The notes beneath the pieces are model-generated. The model saw only the letters and a program-made list of their open reading frames with translations. It did no database searches and had not been told where the DNA came from. The translations under genes and the position numbers were made by a program. Of a stretch of DNA of 64,000 nucleotides, positions 59,955-64,000 are shown one piece after another (the stretch's first letter is position 1; every line of letters starts with the position of its first letter). Origin of the DNA: a bacterium BMS3Bbin08 (GTDB lineage: Bacteria; Nitrospirota; Thermodesulfovibrionia; UBA6902; BMS3Bbin08). The stretch is taken from contig BDTR01000030.1 in assembly GCA_002897775.1 (NCBI GenBank), positions 1 to 64,000 of the forward strand. The letters are read 5' to 3'.

Positions 59955-60746
59955 ATGAAAAATATACCGGTAGTTATTTTAGCAGGCGGTTTCGGGACAA
60001 GGCTCAGGGAACAGACAGAGTTTATACCAAAACCCATGGTGCCGGTCGGGACAAGACCTATCCTTTTGCATATTATGAAGATATATGCGCATTACGGATA
60101 TAAGCGCTTTATCATATGTCTTGGATATAAGGGCGAGATTATCAAAGACTATTTTTTGAATTACAAGGTGAGAAACAGTGATTTCACTATAACCCTCGGA
60201 AATCATGAGGCCATTAAAATTCACAATTCCTTTGATGAAGAAGACTGGGATGTAACGCTTTCGGATACAGGCCTCAGGGCTATGACCGGCACAAGGATAA
60301 AAAGGATAGAAAAATTCATAGATACAGATTATTTTTTGCTTACATACGGCGACGGCGTTGCTGATATTGATCTGAAAAAACTTATGGAATTCCACAGATC
60401 CCACGGGAAAACAGCTACTATAACAGGGGTGAGGCCGCCGTCAAGGTTCGGTGAACTGATCATTGAAGGAAACCGTGTTGTTGAATTCGGGGAAAAGCCG
60501 CAAGCCGGCGGCAGCACAATCAACGGCGGCTTTTTTGTTTTTAACCGCGGGGTATTTAAGTACCTCTCAGAGGAAGAGAATTGTACCCTTGAGAAAGAGC
60601 CCCTTGAACGGCTGGCTAAGGACGCCGAACTGATGATCTATGAGCACGCGGGTTTCTGGCAGTGCATGGACACACTTCGCGACATGAACCTGCTTAATGA
60701 ATACTGGAAGAGCGGAAACGCGCCGTGGAAACGCCGGGAACAGTAA
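59955..60746 (+). CDS. rfbF: Glucose-1-phosphate cytidylyltransferase
   Basis: RfbF makes CDP-glucose from glucose-1-phosphate and CTP. The 263-residue protein has VVILAGGFGTRLREQTEFIPKPMVPVG, HYGYKRFIICLGYKGEIIKDYFLNY and DTGLRAMTGTRIKRI, all characteristic of RfbF rather than of RfbA-type thymidylyltransferases. It lies 12 bases after the glycosyltransferase and overlaps the next gene by 22 bases. Confidence 0.93.
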   Translation: MKNIPVVILAGGFGTRLREQTEFIPKPMVPVGTRPILLHIMKIYAHYGYKRFIICLGYKGEIIKDYFLNYKVRNSDFTITLGNHEAIKIHNSFDEEDWDVTLSDTGLRAMTGTRIKRIEKFIDTDYFLLTYGDGVADIDLKKLMEFHRSHGKTATITGVRPPSRFGELIIEGNRVVEFGEKPQAGGSTINGGFFVFNRGVFKYLSEEENCTLEKEPLERLAKDAELMIYEHAGFWQCMDTLRDMNLLNEYWKSGNAPWKRREQ

Positions 60747-61699
60747 ACTCCATAAATGGTAAGGCGGTACTTATAACCGGTGCATCCGGCTTCATAGGCT
60801 CTCATCTAAGCCGGAGGCTTCTTTCCCTGGGAGCGGAAGTCCATATATTACTTAAGAAAAACAGCCCCGAGTTCAGAATTAAGGACATTCTTGATGACCT
60901 TACTGTATGGTATGGTGATATAACCGATTATAAATCGGTTCTTTCCTGCATCAAGAATTCAAAACCCAGGATAATATTTCACCTTGCCGCGTTCACAAAT
61001 GTCACAAGGGATCTTTCACTGGCTGAATCCATGATTGAAGTAAACACAAAAGGCACCATAAATCTTGTTCGCGGTATCCTTGAAAAGAGAATCGAGCTTG
61101 ACAGTTTTATCAATACCGGAAGTTCTGAAGAATACGGAAATAGTAAGGCCCCGTTCAGAGAGGAGCAGAGGGAGGTCCCGGTTTCCCCTTATTCAGCGAG
61201 CAAAGTGGCCGCGACCTATTTTTGCCAGATGGTGAATAAAACAGCCGGAGTGCCCATTGCCACACTTAGGCCGTTTCTCACTTATGGCCCTTTCCAGAGT
61301 ACGGACATGTTTATCCCTTCTCTCATAACCCACTGTCTTGACGGAAAGGATTTCTCCATGACAGAAGGTGATCAGACCAGGGAGTTCAATTATGTAGACG
61401 ATGTTGTTGACGCCTACGTACTTGCATCATGTCATCCCGAAGTTGCCGGAAAGATTATAAATATTGGAAACGGGATCGAGTACAGGGTCCGGGATGTAGC
61501 AGAGAAAATTGTTAAACTGATGGGTGATCCCATCAGGCTGCTTGTCAATGTTTTGCCTAAACGCAGGGGGGAGGCGGAACACTTTTTCTGCAATAATGAA
61601 AGGGCCAGGAGACTGCTCGGGTGGAACCCGAAGGTTAATCTTGATGAAGGGCTGGGAAAAACAATTCAATTTTATAGAGATTATCCGCCCAAGTTTTAA
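60725..61699 (+). CDS. NAD-dependent epimerase/dehydratase
   Basis: The 324-residue extended SDR has AVLITGASGFIGSHLSRRLLSLGA (NAD loop), IFHLAAFTNVTRDLSLAESMIEVN, NTGSSEEYGNSKAP and the active YSASK, ending with a substrate domain (GLGKTIQFYRDYPP). It starts at a GTG within rfbF. It may act on the CDP-4-keto-6-deoxy sugar as epimerase or reductase; the sugar product cannot be named. It is the last gene of the sugar cluster. Confidence 0.85.
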   Translation: METPGTVNSINGKAVLITGASGFIGSHLSRRLLSLGAEVHILLKKNSPEFRIKDILDDLTVWYGDITDYKSVLSCIKNSKPRIIFHLAAFTNVTRDLSLAESMIEVNTKGTINLVRGILEKRIELDSFINTGSSEEYGNSKAPFREEQREVPVSPYSASKVAATYFCQMVNKTAGVPIATLRPFLTYGPFQSTDMFIPSLITHCLDGKDFSMTEGDQTREFNYVDDVVDAYVLASCHPEVAGKIINIGNGIEYRVRDVAEKIVKLMGDPIRLLVNVLPKRRGEAEHFFCNNERARRLLGWNPKVNLDEGLGKTIQFYRDYPPKF

Positions 61700-61776
61700 T
61701 GGTGATGAAAACTGCAATATTCCCGAAAAGTTCGGAAAAAAATTATTATGTTGGCGTTATTAACCGGTAATACTAT

Positions 61777-63594
61777 ATGAAAAAAAAAATCAATCTGTTA
61801 ATTCCAATATTACTATTTTGTGTTTTATTTTCCGCATTTGCCAATATTTTACTTTCAACAAATCTCTGGGATTATGACTTCTGGTGGCATATATCAACGG
61901 GCAGGTATATAGTCGAGACCGGCTCATTGCCGGATAAAGACCCGTTTTCTTTCGCGTCAAATCTCGATGAAAATAAAAATCTCTATCCAAGGTGGGAAAA
62001 TTTTGTATTAAAACAGTACTGGCTGTCTCAGGTATTGTTTTACCTTGTTTACAGTTGGGCAGGTCCCCCGGGAATGATCATTTTAAGGACTGTGCTTCTT
62101 TTGACCGCAATTGCCATAGTTTTATGGCAGCTCAAGAGGTGGAACGTAAACTTTCTGGTTGCGTTTGTTTATGTATTTTTTGCGTCGATTGCTCTTTTAG
62201 AATTTTCCGGTGAGAGGCCTGTGCTGTTCACAATACTGTTCACTCCCCTTGTGTTTGTAATGCTTGAAGATATCAAGTGCAGGAAAGGGAACCTGATATT
62301 TCTGCTTCCTCCTCTGATGGTCTTATGGGCCAACATTCACGGGGGGTTCATAATAGGCAATATTATGATCATGGTTTACATGGTTATGGAGGGGCTGAAG
62401 ATTGTACTGAAGAAGGCGGATTATTCAGGGAAACAGATCCGTATCTTTTACGGAGCTACGGTCCTGGCCCTGGCAGTGTCATTTATAAACCCGGCGGGCT
62501 GGGACGCTTTAATAATATCTTTTTCACCAAAATACGCTCATATACGAAAGGGAATACAGGAGTATGCATCGCCATTCTTTCTCTATATAAACAAACTCCA
62601 GCCTGTAAATATAGGCTATGCGGCTCTGGCACTATTATTTCCTGTGGTATTGATAATAAGGAACAAAAAAATTGATTTAACGCATGTAGTGCTTCTTACC
62701 GGACTTTTTGTAATGGCTGCAAAGTCGTCCAGATTCATAGCCTTTTACGTTCCTATAGCCGCAATGGTCATTGGCAAAGAATCGAATATTTTATTGCAGG
62801 ATCTGTTTAGAAACAGAGGCATGGAAAAGACTCATAAAAAAATAGTAAATGTTTTTAACGGGGTCGCTCTGCTGTCTATAACGATATACTTTCTTGGGTA
62901 CGGCAATTTTAAAGGGTTTGATTTTGATGTTGCAAGAAAAAGTACTGTTCCGGTACGTGCTGTTGATTTCATAGAGGAAAACAGGCTGCCTGGAAATATA
63001 TTGAATACCCCGGCATTCGGAGGGTATATAACGTGGAGACTGTACCCCTGGAAAAAGACATTTACTGATAACAGGTGGCTTAACAGTCAGGTTACGACAG
63101 AGTATAAATGGATAATAGGCGCTGTTGAATCCGTCTACAATAAAGAACTGCCTGAAGGCAAACAGCCTTTGTGGAAAAGATTGCTGTATCATTATAATAT
63201 TCATTTAATTATGCTTGGTCTGGCTGATTCCTACGGATCTGCGTCCTATCTTCTTTTAGAGTTGACTGAAGACAGGGAATGGACACTTATTTATAGTGAT
63301 TATGCGGGGGTTATTTTTCTAAGGAACTCTCCCGAGTATAAAGATATAATTAAGAAATTTGAGCAGCCGAAAGAAAATGTTTATAATGCGATTATAGCTC
63401 GAAGCTCGCAAATGGTGCTTTATGGGAACAACCCTATTTACCTAATAACTCTTGGCAGAACTTTTTATAAAATGGGCAGGCTTGAAAATGCCCTTAAAGC
63501 ATATAAGTATGCATTAAAAAGAATGCCGGGCAATGAGTTTATAAAAGGGCAGATAAAAACAATAGAGACCGAACGGCAGGAGCAGCCGAATTAA
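61777..63594 (+). CDS. GT-C-like membrane protein with DFWWH motif (copy B)
   Basis: This 605-residue paralogue of 54476-56296 has the same order: LWDYDFWWHISTGRYIVETG in the first loop, WANIHGGFIIGNIMIMVYMV, a periplasmic segment with RLPGNILNTPAFGGYITWR, and a TPR-like tail (YLITLGRTFYKMGRLENALKAYKYALKRMPGN). About 10-12 membrane helices are predicted. It stands 77 bases after the sugar cluster, so the two paralogues bracket the CDP-sugar genes. It probably transfers or polymerises sugars in the periplasm; this is inference. Confidence 0.7.
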   Translation: MKKKINLLIPILLFCVLFSAFANILLSTNLWDYDFWWHISTGRYIVETGSLPDKDPFSFASNLDENKNLYPRWENFVLKQYWLSQVLFYLVYSWAGPPGMIILRTVLLLTAIAIVLWQLKRWNVNFLVAFVYVFFASIALLEFSGERPVLFTILFTPLVFVMLEDIKCRKGNLIFLLPPLMVLWANIHGGFIIGNIMIMVYMVMEGLKIVLKKADYSGKQIRIFYGATVLALAVSFINPAGWDALIISFSPKYAHIRKGIQEYASPFFLYINKLQPVNIGYAALALLFPVVLIIRNKKIDLTHVVLLTGLFVMAAKSSRFIAFYVPIAAMVIGKESNILLQDLFRNRGMEKTHKKIVNVFNGVALLSITIYFLGYGNFKGFDFDVARKSTVPVRAVDFIEENRLPGNILNTPAFGGYITWRLYPWKKTFTDNRWLNSQVTTEYKWIIGAVESVYNKELPEGKQPLWKRLLYHYNIHLIMLGLADSYGSASYLLLELTEDREWTLIYSDYAGVIFLRNSPEYKDIIKKFEQPKENVYNAIIARSSQMVLYGNNPIYLITLGRTFYKMGRLENALKAYKYALKRMPGNEFIKGQIKTIETERQEQPN

Positions 63595-63618
63595 AATATA
63601 ATATTTAACACCGTCTAA

Positions 63619-64000
63619 AAAACAGCTCAATGGAGATGTATATATCACGGGCCGCACTTGCTAATTGTCTATCGGGGAACTATTTCCCCTAACCCTTTAC
63701 CCACATGGAAGCTTTATGAAGAACGGCTGTCTGACATTGCCGGAATAAATATGCTTAAAGCAGTGCCCAATTCAAAGCACGCGAGACATATGTTCACTAT
63801 TCTTGTTGACCCGGTCAGAAGAAACGATATTCTCGGCAATCTTCAGGAAAAAGGGATAGGTGCTGCGGTCAACTATAGGGCAATTCATCTTCTCAAGTAC
63901 TACAGGGAAAAGTTCGGCTACAAGGAAGGAGATTTTCCTGTGGCTGAGGATATAGGCAGTCGAACGATAACACTTCCGCTATATTCGAAATTACGGGGAA
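63619..64000 (+). pseudogene. 5'-truncated DegT/DnrJ/EryC1/StrS aminotransferase
   Basis: An open frame reaches from 63619 to the window end. From about 63672 it encodes the C-terminal third of a sugar aminotransferase: TISPNPLPTWKLYEERL, HARHMFTILVDPVRRNDIL, LQEKGIGAAVNYRAIHLLKYY and GDFPVAEDIGSRTITLPLYSKL. The N-terminal two thirds, with the PLP-binding lysine, are absent; an unrelated gene lies upstream and no start codon fits. It is therefore a remnant whose 3' end lies beyond the window. Confidence 0.75.

Overview
The window reads as chromosomal DNA of a free-living, Gram-negative bacterium. It carries a complete Tol-Pal set, LolA, an Mla-type lipid transporter, many lipobox proteins, type IV pilin genes and an outer-membrane barrel protein. 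A futalosine hydrolase gene implies menaquinone made by the futalosine route, and a five-heme lipoprotein cytochrome plus YeeE/YedE sulfur-compound transporters suggest anaerobic or sulfur-linked respiration. The overall gene set would suit Nitrospirota or a nearby deep-branching proteobacterial lineage. That is an impression only, because no marker gene in the window settles it.

Region 1 (1-5.1 kb): the 5' part of a group II intron (minus strand, cut by the window edge), then small single genes: an SRPBCC protein, a tandem PilZ protein, a free-standing threonyl-tRNA-synthetase editing domain and a Tat-exported DUF882 peptidase. Next comes a minus-strand stretch with a 6S RNA, a second structured RNA element and two small membrane proteins.

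Region 2 (5.2-19.5 kb): envelope genes. A seven-gene minus-strand operon joins a SpoIIE-type phosphatase, an RsbW-type kinase and a STAS protein (a partner-switching module) directly to MlaE, MlaF, MlaD and a PqiC-like lipoprotein. After two small lipoproteins come a YdbL/YdbH pair, a LOG-family protein, two half-size YeeE/YedE transporters and a pentaheme cytochrome.

Region 3 (19.6-30.4 kb): housekeeping. tRNA-Glu and tRNA-Lys, purA, serA, a class V aminotransferase, an M29 aminopeptidase, cutA, a HIT protein, a DNA glycosylase, an AmpG/amidase-like pair for muropeptide recycling, and mqnB.

Region 4 (30.4-40.7 kb): one long minus-strand cluster read from uppP through ftsK, lolA, a divergent polysaccharide deacetylase, tolQ, tolR, tolA, tolB, pal and cpoB to a beta-barrel protein. 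A strong terminator sits between pal and cpoB. Opposite uppP are atpZ, atpI and pyrE.

Region 5 (42.1-64 kb): an accessory glycan and pilus region. It holds two TMTC-like membrane proteins with TPR tails, two further multi-spanning proteins with a shared WDYDFWWH motif and short TPR-like tails, and a decayed third copy of the latter. Around them are three family 2 or nucleotide-sugar steps (including a CDP-glucose route), two methyltransferases (one interrupted by a stop), a B12-binding radical SAM enzyme, an intact type IV pilin with a sigma-54-like promoter, a frameshifted pilin copy and a truncated DegT/DnrJ aminotransferase. A dipeptide-type ABC importer without ATPase genes lies in the middle. 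The repeated duplication and decay here mark it as the fast-changing part of the window. The most attractive hypothesis is a pilin or surface-protein glycosylation system.
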